Shown here: piece after piece, positions 53,339-62,212 of the stretch
Numbering within the stretch: position 1 is the first letter of the stretch
Layout: the number at the start of each line of letters is the position of its first letter
NCBI RefSeq assembly: GCF_001005085.2
Contig: NZ_LBMU02000010.1
Location: forward strand, 24,495-88,494
Length of the DNA: 64,000 nt
Reading direction: 5' to 3'
DNA from: Streptomyces humi
GTDB lineage: Bacteria; Actinomycetota; Actinomycetes; Streptomycetales; Streptomycetaceae
Made by a program: the position numbers and the translations under genes
Notes under the pieces: generated by a model
What the model was told of the DNA's origin: nothing
The model's input: only the letters and a program-made list of their open reading frames with translations
Database searches by the model: none

Positions 53339-53551
53339 GTGACGATCAAGGTCGTACGGGGCAACCCCACCCCGGAGGAACTGGCCGCCGCACTGGCGGT
53401 CGTAAGAGCACGCGCGGCCGCCATGGCGGCGGCCGTCCCCGAGCAGGCCACGGGAGACAAGGACGCCTGGTCGGACCCGGCACGCATCGCCCGGCGCCGC
53501 TTCCCGCTGCCGAGCCAGACGGCGTGGACCCGCACCTACTGGCCCGGCTAG
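53339..53551 (+). CDS. pccE: Propionyl-CoA carboxylase epsilon subunit
   Basis: 70 residues, GTG start with GAGGAG upstream. It begins IKVVRGNPTPEELAAALAVV, the acyl-CoA-carboxylase epsilon motif, and ends in SAWTRTYWPG-like sequence (TAWTRTYWPG here). The Streptomyces epsilon subunit raises activity by bridging alpha and beta subunits. It follows pccB by 17 bp, clearly cotranscribed. Confidence 0.95.
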   Translation: MTIKVVRGNPTPEELAAALAVVRARAAAMAAAVPEQATGDKDAWSDPARIARRRFPLPSQTAWTRTYWPG

Positions 53552-53594
53552 CAGCCACCCGGACCGGGCACCGAGCAGGTCACCGGGCTCCGAT

Positions 53595-53612
53595 CTGAGT
53601 ACCCCTACTCAG
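53595..53612. repeat. Palindrome CTGAGTA-CCCC-TACTCAG
   Basis: Perfect 7-bp arms with a 4-bp centre, 43 bases after the pccE stop and 35 bases before the next small ORF. A short weak stem could terminate pccBE, but the moderate A/T content and position fit an operator for the small-ORF/maf unit at least as well. Confidence 0.55.
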
Positions 53613-53646
53613 GCGCCCGCCCCCGGCCGGGCCGCACGCTGGTGAC

Positions 53647-53775
53647 ATGCTCTGGTCGGACCCCGAAGACGAGCCGCCGAAGGAACTGCGGGACATGCAG
53701 AACACACTCCGGCGGCTCGGCGTCTTCCTGGCTCTGGCCATGCTGCTGGCGATGATCGTGCTGGGCGTCAGCTGA
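53647..53775 (+). CDS. 42-residue single-pass membrane peptide
   Basis: 42 residues from ATG 53647 to TGA 53775. The acidic start [18 protein letters not shown] and an amphipathic stretch lead into one helix ([19 protein letters not shown]) that ends the protein. Codon third positions are G/C, in line with coding DNA. The gene lies between pccE and maf, 23 bp before the maf start. Its function is unknown; small membrane proteins of this kind often modulate a neighbouring complex. Confidence 0.75.
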   Translation: MLWSDPEDEPPKELRDMQNTLRRLGVFLALAMLLAMIVLGVS

Positions 53776-53798
53776 ACCGCAGCCACTACGCTGACGCC

Positions 53799-54401
53799 AT
53801 GCGCAGACTCGTCCTCGCCTCCCAGTCCCCCGCCCGGCTGAACCTGCTGCGTCAGGCCGGTCTCACCCCCGAGGTGATCGTCAGCGGCGTCGACGAGGAG
53901 GCCGTCACCGCCCCCACCCCGGCCGATCTGGCCCTCGCCCTCGCCGAGGCCAAGGCGTCCGTGGTCGCCGCCCGTCCGGACGTCCAGGGCGCGATCGTGA
54001 TCGGCTGCGACTCGGTACTGGACCTCGACGGCCAGGCGCTCGGCAAGCCGGCCGACGCCGAGGAGGCGACCGCCCGCTGGAAGGCGATGCGCGGCCGGGC
54101 GGGCACCCTTCAGACCGGGCACTGCGTGTGGGACACGGCGGCCAAGCGCTGGGTGTCGGCGACCGCCTCCACCGTCGTACGGTTCGGCGAGCCCACCGAC
54201 GAGGAGATCGCCGCGTACGTCGCCACCGGAGAACCCCTCTACGTGGCGGGGGCCTTCACGCTGGACGGCCGCAGCGCGCCGTTCGTCGAGGGCATCGACG
54301 GCGACCACGGCAACGTGATCGGCATCAGCCTGCCCCTGGTCCGGCGGCTCCTCGCCGACCTGGGCGTGGGCATCACGGAGTTGTGGGCGCCGGCGGGGTG
54401 A
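53799..54401 (+). CDS. maf: Maf-family nucleoside triphosphate pyrophosphatase
   Basis: 200 residues. It hydrolyses non-canonical or m-modified NTPs (dTTP/UTP-type) to monophosphates and can affect septation. Motifs: [19 protein letters not shown] at the start, VSGVDEEAV, the catalytic [23 protein letters not shown] (Asp in CDSVL), and the C-terminal [33 protein letters not shown]. Its last 29 bases overlap the convergent membrane-protein gene. Confidence 0.94.
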   Translation: MRRLVLASQSPARLNLLRQAGLTPEVIVSGVDEEAVTAPTPADLALALAEAKASVVAARPDVQGAIVIGCDSVLDLDGQALGKPADAEEATARWKAMRGRAGTLQTGHCVWDTAAKRWVSATASTVVRFGEPTDEEIAAYVATGEPLYVAGAFTLDGRSAPFVEGIDGDHGNVIGISLPLVRRLLADLGVGITELWAPAG

Positions 54402-54963
54402 CGGGTCCGGCGGGTGGCGTGCCGTCCTTGCGGAGCGCCGGTGCCGGGTCCCCCTCGGGACCGGGTCCGGTCACGGCGCCGTCGTCGCCTCCGCTCGCCC
54501 CACCTGGCCCACCCGGCCCGCTCGTCTCGCCCGCACCGGTGTCGTCCGTCCGGTCGTACGTCATCAGGAGCAGGACGACGAGCGCGAGGACGACCACCAT
54601 GTACAGGAACGCGTTCCAGCCGACCAGGCCCCACGACACGGCGCCCAGCAGCGCGTGCACGACCGCCACGCTGATCAGCAGCACCCGGCCGAAGCCGGCC
54701 GGCGGGCGGTTGCGCACGGCCACCAGCAGGGCCACCAGGGCGCACAGCGCGAAGTAGAGGCCGAAGACCACGGCGCCGATCCGCGCGGACATCGACATCC
54801 GGTCCGCGTCGAGGCCCGCCAGGGACATGTGCTGGCGGTCGACGGCGACCGCCATGAACCAGTTGAGCGCCGCGATGCCGAGTGCCTCGGCGAAGAGTAT
54901 GACCGCCACGACCCACGCCACCGGTCTGCGCACCACCGGTCCACCCACTTTCGTCCCCGGCAC
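54373..54963 (-). CDS. Four-helix membrane protein with Gly/Pro-rich tail
   Basis: 196 residues from GTG 54963; an in-frame GTG some 10 codons on is possible. Four helices ([81 protein letters not shown]) and a cytoplasmic Gly/Pro/Asp-rich tail of about 55 residues. No family motif recognised. I recall a protein like this between maf and accA2 in other Streptomyces. Its 3' end overlaps maf tail-to-tail by 29 bp. Confidence 0.82.
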   Translation of the reverse strand: MPGTKVGGPVVRRPVAWVVAVILFAEALGIAALNWFMAVAVDRQHMSLAGLDADRMSMSARIGAVVFGLYFALCALVALLVAVRNRPPAGFGRVLLISVAVVHALLGAVSWGLVGWNAFLYMVVVLALVVLLLMTYDRTDDTGAGETSGPGGPGGASGGDDGAVTGPGPEGDPAPALRKDGTPPAGPVTPPAPTTP

Positions 54964-55308
54964 TAGTGAGCCGGTGTTACTTGAAGTTCGTTCAAGACAT
55001 CGCGAACGCTACTAACGGGTAAACCCGGGGACAAGGGTCCGGTCGCCAGCAAAGAATCGTTGGGCCATTCGTAGGGACTCGACAAAGAAACGGAGTGGGG
55101 CGCGGCACGCTCTCACAGAGACCTTGACCACACGACGGGGCTAGGGTTTCCCGAAGGAGTCCTGCGTACCGTGGTGCGACAAGGACTTTCGCGGGTCGGG
55201 CGAGCCTCGCATCACGCTCCGTGTGGGCAAGCTCACCATTGGGGACGGGTCGAAGTGCCGTGTCGGCCTTCCCTAAACTCGGCTTGTTTCAAGGAGGGAG
55301 CCTCAATC
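54964..55308. other. 345-bp divergent control region upstream of accA2
   Basis: Gene-free. It holds the palindrome at 54980-54996, an isolated TTGACC-containing stretch (near 55124), and TAAACT (55274-55279), a possible -10 about 30 bases before the accA2 GTG. An upstream in-frame start for accA2 at 55171 lacks homology and is rejected. Confidence 0.6.
54980..54996. promoter_or_regulatory. Palindromic operator candidate CTTGAA-GTTCG-TTCAAG
   Basis: Perfect 6-bp arms with a 5-bp spacer, directly upstream of the minus-strand membrane gene start (54963) and 313 bases before accA2. It has the size of a TetR-type operator; a TetR gene lies at 57158, on the far side of accA2. Confidence 0.5.
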
Positions 55309-57081
55309 GTGCGCAAGGTGCTCATCGCCAACCGTGGCGAAATCGCTGTCCGTGTGGCCCGGGCCTGCCGGGACGCGGGGATCGCGAGCGTGGCCGTCTA
55401 CGCGGATCCGGACCGCGACGCTCTGCATGTCCGCGCCGCGGATGAGGCGTTCGCCCTGGGCGGTGACACCCCGGCCACCAGCTACCTGGACATCGAGAAG
55501 GTCCTCAACGCGGCGCGCGAGGCCGGGGCGGACGCCGTTCACCCGGGCTACGGCTTCCTCTCCGAGAACGCGGAGTTCGCGCAGGCGGTCCTGGACGCGG
55601 GCCTGACCTGGATCGGTCCCCCGCCGCACGCGATCCGCGACCTGGGCGACAAGGTGGCGGCCCGTCACATCGCCCAGCGCGCCGGTGCCCCGCTGGTGGC
55701 CGGCACCCCGGACCCGGTCTCGGGCGCCGACGAGGTGGTGGCCTTCGCCGAGGAGCACGGCCTGCCGATCGCCATCAAGGCCGCCTTCGGCGGTGGCGGG
55801 CGCGGCCTGAAGGTCGCCCGCACCCTGGAGGAGGTCCCGGAGCTGTACGACTCCGCCGTCCGTGAGGCGGTGGCCGCGTTCGGCCGCGGCGAGTGCTTCG
55901 TGGAGCGCTACCTGGACCGTCCGCGGCACGTGGAGACCCAGTGCCTGGCCGACACCCACGGCAACGTGGTCGTCGTCTCCACCCGTGACTGCTCGCTCCA
56001 GCGCCGCCACCAGAAGCTCGTCGAGGAGGCCCCCGCGCCGTTCCTCTCCGACGCCCAGGTCGCCCAGCTGTACCGCGCCTCCAAGGCCATCCTCAAGGAG
56101 GCCGGCTACGTCGGCGCCGGCACCTGCGAGTTCCTGGTCGGCCAGGACGGCACGATCTCCTTCCTGGAGGTCAACACCCGCCTCCAGGTCGAGCACCCGG
56201 TGACCGAGGAGGTCGCCGGCATCGACCTGGTCCGTGAGATGTTCCGGATCGCCGACGGCGAGGCGCTCGGTTACGACGACCCCGAGCTGCGTGGTCACTC
56301 GTTCGAGTTCCGGATCAACGGCGAGGACCCGGGCCGCAACTTCCTGCCCGCCCCCGGCACCGTCACCCGTTTCGACGCGCCCACCGGCCCCGGTGTCCGC
56401 CTGGACGCGGGTGTGGAGGCCGGCTCGGTCATCGGCCCCGCCTGGGACTCCCTGCTGGCCAAGCTGATCGTCACCGGCCGCACCCGCGCCGAGGCCTTGC
56501 AGCGGGCCGCCCGCGCCCTGGACGAGTTCCAGGTCGAGGGCATGGCCACGGCCATCCCCTTCCACCGCGTCGTCGTCCGCGACCCGGCGTTCGCGCCCGA
56601 GCTGACCGGCTCCGAGGACCCCTTCACGGTCCACACCCGCTGGATCGAGACCGAGTTCGTCAACGAGATCAAGCCCTTCGCCGCCCCGGCCGACGCCGAG
56701 GCCGACGAGGAGACGGGCCGTGAGACGGTCGTCGTCGAGGTCGGCGGCAAGCGCCTGGAGGTCTCCCTCCCGGCGTCCCTGGGCATGACCCTGGCCCGCA
56801 CCGGACTGGCCGCGGGCGCCAAGCCGAAGCGCCGCGCCGCCAAGAAGTCCGGCCCGGTCGCCTCCGGCGACACCCTCGCCTCGCCCATGCAGGGCACGAT
56901 CGTCAAGGTCGCGGTCGAGGAGGGGCAGGAGGTCAAGGAGGGCGACCTGATCGTCGTGCTCGAGGCGATGAAGATGGAGCAGCCTCTGAACGCCCACCGC
57001 TCCGGCACCGTCAAGGGCCTCGCCGCCGAGGTCGGTGCCTCCCTCACCTCCGGCGCCGTGATCTGCGAGATCAAGGACTGA
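55309..57081 (+). CDS. accA2: Acyl-CoA carboxylase biotin-carboxylase/BCCP alpha subunit
   Basis: 590 residues from GTG 55309 (AAGGAGG upstream), same length as S. coelicolor AccA2. Residues 1-445 are biotin carboxylase: [21 protein letters not shown], the ATP-grasp glycine loop [23 protein letters not shown] [14 protein letters not shown], and [17 protein letters not shown] linker follows, and the C-terminal BCCP domain has the biotinylation site EAMKMEQ with Lys555. It uses ATP and bicarbonate to carboxylate biotin, then serves PccB (propionyl) and other beta subunits (acetyl/fatty acyl). It stands alone, followed by a strong terminator. Confidence 0.96.
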   Translation: MRKVLIANRGEIAVRVARACRDAGIASVAVYADPDRDALHVRAADEAFALGGDTPATSYLDIEKVLNAAREAGADAVHPGYGFLSENAEFAQAVLDAGLTWIGPPPHAIRDLGDKVAARHIAQRAGAPLVAGTPDPVSGADEVVAFAEEHGLPIAIKAAFGGGGRGLKVARTLEEVPELYDSAVREAVAAFGRGECFVERYLDRPRHVETQCLADTHGNVVVVSTRDCSLQRRHQKLVEEAPAPFLSDAQVAQLYRASKAILKEAGYVGAGTCEFLVGQDGTISFLEVNTRLQVEHPVTEEVAGIDLVREMFRIADGEALGYDDPELRGHSFEFRINGEDPGRNFLPAPGTVTRFDAPTGPGVRLDAGVEAGSVIGPAWDSLLAKLIVTGRTRAEALQRAARALDEFQVEGMATAIPFHRVVVRDPAFAPELTGSEDPFTVHTRWIETEFVNEIKPFAAPADAEADEETGRETVVVEVGGKRLEVSLPASLGMTLARTGLAAGAKPKRRAAKKSGPVASGDTLASPMQGTIVKVAVEEGQEVKEGDLIVVLEAMKMEQPLNAHRSGTVKGLAAEVGASLTSGAVICEIKD

Positions 57082-57102
57082 CCCACCCGGACCGCACGCA
57101 CC

Positions 57103-57135
57103 GCCCGGCGAACGGCATCCGCCCGTTCGCCGGGC
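57103..57135 (+). terminator. Terminator after accA2
   Basis: Perfect 13-bp arms (57103-57115 and 57123-57135) with a 7-nt loop, 21 bases after the stop, then CGACTTTC. Confidence 0.9.
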
Positions 57136-57157
57136 GCCCGACTTTCTGGAACGGCCC

Positions 57158-57706
57158 ATGCGCGCCGACGCCCGCCGCAACCACGACCGGCTGCTCGCCG
57201 AGGCCCGTACCGTGTTCGCCGAACACGGCACCGACGCCTCGCTGGAGGACGTGGCCCGCCGGGCGGGCGTGGGCATCGGTACCCTCTACCGGCACTTCCC
57301 GAACCGGCACGCCCTGATGAGCGCGGTCTTCGAGGACGCCGTCGACGAACTCCTGGCCCGGGCCCGCGACCTGCGGGCGGCTCCCGACCCGTGCCGGGCC
57401 CTGCTGACCTGGCTGCGCGAGGTGGTCACGCACGCGGCGGCCTACCGGGGCCTGTCGAGGGCCCTGATGTCGGCGTCGTCCGCCGGCTCGGCCTCGGCCC
57501 TGTCCCGCTGCGGCACCCCGATGAGAGAGGCGGGCACCGCCCTGCTGACCCGTGCCCAGGAGGCGGGGACGGTCCGCACCGATGTGGAGATCGGCGACCT
57601 GCTCCAACTCACCCATGCCATCGCCCTGGCGGGTGAGGAGTCACCGGGAGACCCGGATCTGGCGGACCGCTTGCTGACCCTGACGCTGCGGGGACTCAAG
57701 CCCTAG
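57158..57706 (+). CDS. TetR-family transcriptional regulator
   Basis: 182 residues, ATG 57158 only 23 bases after the accA2 terminator. N-terminal HTH (about 10-52): RLLAEARTVFAEHGTDASLEDVARRAGVGIGTLYRHFPNRHAL, the AcrR/TetR signature. The C-terminal ligand domain is helical with SetR-like LSRALMS and THAIALAGEES. Being next to accA2 it may regulate carboxylase genes or the nearby palindrome at 54980, but this is inference. It is convergent with the DeoR-type gene. Confidence 0.9.
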   Translation: MRADARRNHDRLLAEARTVFAEHGTDASLEDVARRAGVGIGTLYRHFPNRHALMSAVFEDAVDELLARARDLRAAPDPCRALLTWLREVVTHAAAYRGLSRALMSASSAGSASALSRCGTPMREAGTALLTRAQEAGTVRTDVEIGDLLQLTHAIALAGEESPGDPDLADRLLTLTLRGLKP

Positions 57707-57743
57707 CGTCCCGTCCGGGGCGCGGGGCCGTGCCGGCTTACGG

Positions 57744-58712
57744 CTACCGCCGGCGCATGTCGGCGACCCGGCCCCGCTGTTCGGTACCCGTCGGCTGCTC
57801 TCCCCCCAGCATCGAAGCCGACCGCAGCCCCGAGCCGGGCACATTTCGCCGCGGTCCCGGCAGGGCGACGTCCCGGCGCTGCTGGTGCTGTTGCTGACGC
57901 GCCGGGACCTGGTCACCCCCCGGGCTCCCGGACGCCCCGGCCACGGCGATCTGCACCCCCTGGTCGGCGAGGGCCTGGAGTTCGGTGGCGGCCCGGTCGT
58001 CGTGAGCCGGCGGCTCGTCCGTGACCAGTCGGGTGATGAGATCGGTCGGCACGGTCTGGAACATCGTGTCCGTACCGAGCTTGGTGTGGTCGGCGAGGAC
58101 CACGACCTCCGCGGCGGCCTGCACCAGCGCCCGGTCGACGGACGCCGACAGCATGTTGGACGTGGACAGCCCCCGTTCGGCCGTCAGGCCGCTCCCGGAG
58201 ATGAAGGCCCGGGACACGCGCAGCCCTTGGAGGGACTGCTCCGCACCGGAGCCGACGAGCGCGTAGTTGGAGCCTCGCAGGGTTCCGCCGGTCATCACGA
58301 CCTCGACCCGGTTGGCATGCGCCAACGCCTGTGCCACCAGCAGTGAGTTGGTGACGACGGTGAGGCCGGGCACTCTCGCCAGCCGGCGGGCGAGTTCCTG
58401 CGTGGTGGTTCCCGCTCCGACCACGATGGCCTCGCCTTCTTCGACGAGGCCCGCGGCGAGATCGGCGATGGCCGTCTTCTCGGCGGTCGCGAGATGAGAC
58501 TTCTGCGGAAAGCCGGACTCCCGCGTGAACCCGCCCGGCAATACCGCACCGCCATGTCGGCGGTCGAGGAGTCCTTCTGCCTCCAGTGCGCGCACGTCCC
58601 GCCGTACGGTCACTTCGGAGGTCTGGACGACGCGGGCGAGCTCACGGAGCGACACGGCCCCGTTCGCTCGCACCATTTCGAGGATCAATTGGCGACGTTC
58701 TGCAGCGAACAC
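57744..58712 (-). CDS. DeoR/GlpR-family transcriptional regulator
   Basis: 322 residues from GTG 58712. N-terminal HTH RRQLILEMVRANGAVSLRELARVVQTSEVTVRRDVRALEAEG is the DeoR signature. The DeoRC effector domain (about 75-235) has the sugar-phosphate-binding DAGTTT-like motif as VGAGTTTQELARRL and VTNSLLVAQALA. About 75 C-terminal residues (QQQHQQRRDVALPG...) are extra relative to typical 250-residue members. The ligand is probably a phosphorylated sugar or deoxynucleoside derivative: a PNP gene and a phosphohexomutase lie within 5 kb. Candidate autoregulatory palindrome at 58740-58752. Confidence 0.92.
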   Translation of the reverse strand: MFAAERRQLILEMVRANGAVSLRELARVVQTSEVTVRRDVRALEAEGLLDRRHGGAVLPGGFTRESGFPQKSHLATAEKTAIADLAAGLVEEGEAIVVGAGTTTQELARRLARVPGLTVVTNSLLVAQALAHANRVEVVMTGGTLRGSNYALVGSGAEQSLQGLRVSRAFISGSGLTAERGLSTSNMLSASVDRALVQAAAEVVVLADHTKLGTDTMFQTVPTDLITRLVTDEPPAHDDRAATELQALADQGVQIAVAGASGSPGGDQVPARQQQHQQRRDVALPGPRRNVPGSGLRSASMLGGEQPTGTEQRGRVADMRRR

Positions 58713-58739
58713 GAAACTGACAGTAACCCCAACGACCGT

Positions 58740-58752
58740 CTGCTTTCAGCAG
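58740..58752. promoter_or_regulatory. Palindrome upstream of DeoR-type gene
   Basis: CTGCT-TTC-AGCAG is a perfect 5-bp inverted repeat, 27 bases before the GTG, carrying a TTTC/GAAA core as in many DeoR-family operators. Probably autoregulation; tentative. Confidence 0.4.
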
Positions 58753-58878
58753 TTTGCGCCGAATAGCAGAAGTTGTTCGCACAGGAGGGTCGGGAGTGGT
58801 ATAGAGCCTACCCACCCCGACTATGCCGTACGCATGCTCGACAACTCCCCGTGACCAGCGGGGAGTCGGTTCCGGCCG

Positions 58879-60327
58879 TCAGGCCTCGCCGCCGGTCTTC
58901 CGGGTGTGCAGCTGCCGCGCGACCTCCGCGATCGACCCCGAAAGGGACGGGTACACGGTGAACGCGTTCGCGATCTGTTCGACCGTCAGATTGTTGTCGA
59001 CGGCGATCGAGATCGGATGGATCAGCTCCGAGGCGCGCGGTGCGACCACCACACCGCCCACCACGATCCCCGTGCCCGGCCGGCAGAACATCTTCACGAA
59101 GCCGTCCCGGATGCCCTGCATCTTGGCGCGCGGGTTGCGCAGCAACGGCAGCTTCACGACCCGGGCGTCGATCTTCCCGGCGTCCACGTCGGCCTGCGTG
59201 TAGCCGACGGTCGCGATCTCCGGGTCGGTGAAGACGTTCGACGAGACGGTCTTCAGGTTCAGCGGCGCCACCGCGTCGCCGAGGAAGTGGTACATGGCGA
59301 TCCGCCCCTGCATGGCGGCCACCGACGCGAGGGCGAACACACCGGTCACGTCACCGGCGGCGTACACACCCGGCGCGGTCGTCCTGGACACCTTGTCGGT
59401 CCAGATGTGCCCGGAGTCGCGCAGCTTCACGCCCGCCTCCTCCAGTCCCAGCCCCGCGCTGTTCGGAATGGCACCGACGGCCATCAGACAGTGCGAACCG
59501 CTGATGACCCGCCCGTCCGCGAGCGTCACCTCGACCCGGTCCCCGACCCGCTTGGCCGCGGCCGCCCGCGACCGGGCCATGACGTTCATGCCGCGCCGCC
59601 GGAAGACGTCCTCCAGCACGGCGGCCGCGTCCGGGTCCTCACCGGGCAGCACCCGGTCCCGCGACGACACCAGCGTGACCTTCGACCCCAGCGCCTGGTA
59701 GGCACCGGCGAACTCGGCACCCGTCACACCCGACCCGACCACGATGAGCTCCTCGGGCAGCTCGTCGAGGTCGTACACCTGCGTCCAGTTCAGGATGCGC
59801 TCGCCGTCGGGCTGCGCGTCGGGCACCTCACGGGGATGCCCACCGGTCGCGATCAGCACCGCGTCGGCGACGAGGGTCTCCTCACTGCCGTCCGCCGCGC
59901 TCACGACGACCTTCCGCGACCCGTCCAGGGCCTGCATGCCCTCCAGCCGCCCCCGCCCCCGCATGACCCGCGCACCCGCACGCGTCACCGAAGCCGTGAT
60001 GTCGTGCGACTGCGCCAGCGCCAGCCGCTTCACCCGCCGGTTGACCTTCCCCAGATCGACCCCCACCACCCGGGCCGCCTGCTCCAGCGGCGGGGTGTCG
60101 TCGGCGACGATGATCCCCAGCTCTTCGTACGACGAATCGAAGGTCGTCATGACCTCGGCCGTAGCGATAAGGGTCTTCGACGGCACGCAGTCGGTCAGCA
60201 CCGACGCTCCGCCCAGACCGTCGCAGTCGACGACGGTCACCTCCGCGCCGAGCTGCGCGGCCACCAGCGCCGCCTCATAGCCGCCGGGTCCGCCACCGAT
60301 GATCACGATCCGAGTCACGTACTCCAT
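58879..60327 (-). CDS. lpdA: LpdA-type NAD(P)H-quinone dehydrogenase (flavoprotein disulfide reductase family)
   Basis: 482 residues from ATG 60327. FAD motif GGGPGGYEAALVAAQLGAEV at 11-30, NAD(P) motif VVGSGVTGAEFAGAYQALG, and the second FAD motif GVYAAGDVTGVFALASVAAMQGR. The usual redox pair CxxxxC is broken: in LGGASVLTDCVPSK Ser42 replaces the first Cys and only Cys47 remains, and the C-terminal His-Glu pair of lipoamide dehydrogenase is not evident. This matches Mycobacterium LpdA (Rv3303c), which reduces quinones rather than lipoamide. It lies in the same core neighbourhood as PNP and the phosphohexomutase. Divergent from the cyclotransferase-like gene. Confidence 0.9.
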   Translation of the reverse strand: MEYVTRIVIIGGGPGGYEAALVAAQLGAEVTVVDCDGLGGASVLTDCVPSKTLIATAEVMTTFDSSYEELGIIVADDTPPLEQAARVVGVDLGKVNRRVKRLALAQSHDITASVTRAGARVMRGRGRLEGMQALDGSRKVVVSAADGSEETLVADAVLIATGGHPREVPDAQPDGERILNWTQVYDLDELPEELIVVGSGVTGAEFAGAYQALGSKVTLVSSRDRVLPGEDPDAAAVLEDVFRRRGMNVMARSRAAAAKRVGDRVEVTLADGRVISGSHCLMAVGAIPNSAGLGLEEAGVKLRDSGHIWTDKVSRTTAPGVYAAGDVTGVFALASVAAMQGRIAMYHFLGDAVAPLNLKTVSSNVFTDPEIATVGYTQADVDAGKIDARVVKLPLLRNPRAKMQGIRDGFVKMFCRPGTGIVVGGVVVAPRASELIHPISIAVDNNLTVEQIANAFTVYPSLSGSIAEVARQLHTRKTGGEA

Positions 60328-60425
60328 TGTCCCGCACGCTTCAAGGTGCCACTGCCCGGGGGGCCGCCACCCGGCGCCGCCTGGGACAGGAGTGGCACAC
60401 GGTGCGGCTGCCGTACCCTCTCCCC

Positions 60426-60866
60426 ATGTCGTCGCTCTACGCCGCGTACGCCGGCAATCTCGACGCGAGGCTGATGTCGCGCCGCGCACCGCACTCCCCC
60501 CTGCGCGCCACCGGCTGGCTGAACGGATGGCGGCTGACCTTCGGTGGCGAGCAGATGGGCTGGGAGGGCTCGCTGGCGACGATCGTCGAGGACCCGCTCT
60601 CCCAGGTCTTCGTCGGTCTCTACGACATCGCCCCGATGGACGAGGAGTCCATGGACCGCTGGGAGGGCGTCGGCCTGGGCATCTACCGCCGTGCCCGGGT
60701 GCGCGTGCACACCCTGGAGGGCGAGGAGACCGCGTGGCTCTACGTCCTCGACGGCTACGAGGGCGGCCTCCCCTCGGCCCGCTACCTCGGCGAGATCGCC
60801 GACGCCGCGGAGTCCGCGGGCGCCCCCCACGACTACGTGATGGAACTCCGCAAGCGACCCTGCTGA
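60426..60866 (+). CDS. Gamma-glutamylcyclotransferase-fold protein
   Basis: 146 residues from ATG 60426. The substrate-phosphate loop reads [13 protein letters not shown] (family: YAYGSNL). [35 protein letters not shown] is the typical AIG2/GGCT core with an acidic residue at the catalytic Glu position, and [28 protein letters not shown] sequence closes it. Members form 5-oxoproline from gamma-glutamyl dipeptides or remove gamma-glutamylamines; substrate unknown. It is single, 98 bp from divergent lpdA. Confidence 0.88.
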   Translation: MSSLYAAYAGNLDARLMSRRAPHSPLRATGWLNGWRLTFGGEQMGWEGSLATIVEDPLSQVFVGLYDIAPMDEESMDRWEGVGLGIYRRARVRVHTLEGEETAWLYVLDGYEGGLPSARYLGEIADAAESAGAPHDYVMELRKRPC

Positions 60867-61002
60867 AGCCGCACAGACCGTCCACAGCCACCACAAAGGT
60901 CGCCTGCGTCACACGGCTCGTTGGAAACGACAAGACAACGATCGCCATCCCGTGAGCTCCGTCATCTACGCGCGTAGGCCCAGACCGGCTACTCTCATCC
61001 GC

Positions 61003-61827
61003 GTGAACGCATCTCTCCTTCCGGACGACATCCAGGGCGACCCCCACGCCGCCGCCGACGCGGCCGCCGCGCGCCTGCGCGAACTCACGGGCGCCGAGAC
61101 CCACGACGTCACCCTCGTGATGGGCTCCGGCTGGGCTCCGGCCGTCGACGCCCTGGGCGCTCCCGACGCCGAGTTCCACGTCACCGAGCTGCCCGGCTTC
61201 CCGCCGCCGGCCGTGGAGGGTCACGGCGGCAAGATCCGCTCGTACTCCATCGGTGAGAAGCGGGCACTGGTCTTCCTGGGCCGCACGCACTACTACGAGG
61301 GCCGCGGGGTGGCCGCCGTCGCGCACGGCATCCGCACGGCCGTCGCCGCCGGCTGCAAGACGATCATCCTCACCAACGGCTGCGGCGGCCTGCGGGAGGG
61401 CATGCGCCCCGGTCAGCCGGTCCTCATCAGCGACCACATCAACCTCACGGCGACCTCCCCGATCATCGGCGCGAACTTCGTCGACCTCACCGACCTCTAC
61501 TCCCCCCGCCTGCGCGCCCTGTGCAAGGAGGTCGACCCCAGCCTCGAAGAGGGCGTCTACGCCCAGTTCCCCGGCCCGCACTACGAGACTCCGGCCGAGA
61601 TCCGGATGGCCCGCGTGATCGGTGCGGACCTGGTGGGCATGTCGACGGTCCTGGAGGCGATCGCGGCGCGCGAGGCGGGCGCCGAGGTCCTGGGCATCTC
61701 CCTGGTCACCAACCTCGCGGCGGGCATGACGGGCGAGCCCCTGAACCACGAGGAGGTGCTCCAGGCGGGCCGCGACTCGGCGGCGCGCATGGGCGAGCTG
61801 CTGACGCAGGTGCTCGGCCGCTTGTAA
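61003..61827 (+). CDS. Purine nucleoside phosphorylase (trimeric type)
   Basis: 274 residues from GTG 61003. It phosphorolyses inosine and guanosine to base plus ribose-1-phosphate. Motifs: [10 protein letters not shown] (phosphate loop), [10 protein letters not shown] (phosphate His/Arg), [38 protein letters not shown] (purine site Glu and sugar Met), LVTNLAAGM (base Asn). Mycobacterial homologues are called deoD or punA. TACTCT (60990-60995) as -10 would start the RNA at the GTG, and no Shine-Dalgarno exists, so it is probably leaderless. A hairpin follows at 61902-61919. Confidence 0.94.
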   Translation: MNASLLPDDIQGDPHAAADAAAARLRELTGAETHDVTLVMGSGWAPAVDALGAPDAEFHVTELPGFPPPAVEGHGGKIRSYSIGEKRALVFLGRTHYYEGRGVAAVAHGIRTAVAAGCKTIILTNGCGGLREGMRPGQPVLISDHINLTATSPIIGANFVDLTDLYSPRLRALCKEVDPSLEEGVYAQFPGPHYETPAEIRMARVIGADLVGMSTVLEAIAAREAGAEVLGISLVTNLAAGMTGEPLNHEEVLQAGRDSAARMGELLTQVLGRL

Positions 61828-62212
61828 ACGCCGCCGCAGAGGGTGCCGCCGAAGGCCGTGGAGCGTCCGCGCCCCCGTCGTGGCCGATCGCGCAGTTCCC
61901 CGCGCCCCTGCCGGGGCGCTGCACTCACCCCCTGCCGAAACGGAGCACCCGCCCCCTGACGGAGCGGGGGTCCGCCCCCGAATGGGTGCTGTCGCCCACG
62001 GCGGGAAGGGGACGGGGTGGGGAGTTTCCGCCCGCAGCGGCCGGCGTTTCGCAAGCCGCGCGGCTCGAGAGACGGCACCGCCGGTCCGAGGACGGAGACT
62101 CCCCTCCCCGGCCCCGACTCAGCACCGCCCCTGGGCGCCGCGCGCACCCCCACCGAAGCCGCGGCGGCGCCGCAGGCATCCACGCGAACCACCCGAGACC
62201 AGGAGACCGACC
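61828..62212. other. 385-bp gene-free region between PNP and the phosphohexomutase gene
   Basis: Holds a copy of the interspersed repeat core (61885-61925, GCGCAGTTCCCCGCGCCCC), the hairpin at 61902-61919, a second hairpin CGGGGG-TCCG-CCCCCG (61965-61980), and GC-rich DNA without coding pattern. AGGAG at 62201-62205 serves the next start. Confidence 0.7.
61902..61919 (+). terminator. Hairpin terminator after PNP
   Basis: GCGCCCC-TGCC-GGGGCGC: perfect 7-bp stem, 4-nt loop, 75 bases after the PNP stop, inside the repeat element. Confidence 0.6.

Noticed and set aside
55303..57276. 657-residue minus-strand open frame
   Set aside because: Antisense to accA2, whose ATP-grasp and biotin motifs are unambiguous.
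57158..58712. Toxin-antitoxin or phage-defence pair formed by the two regulators
   Set aside because: They are ordinary TetR and DeoR proteins in convergent orientation with intact families; nothing suggests a toxin.
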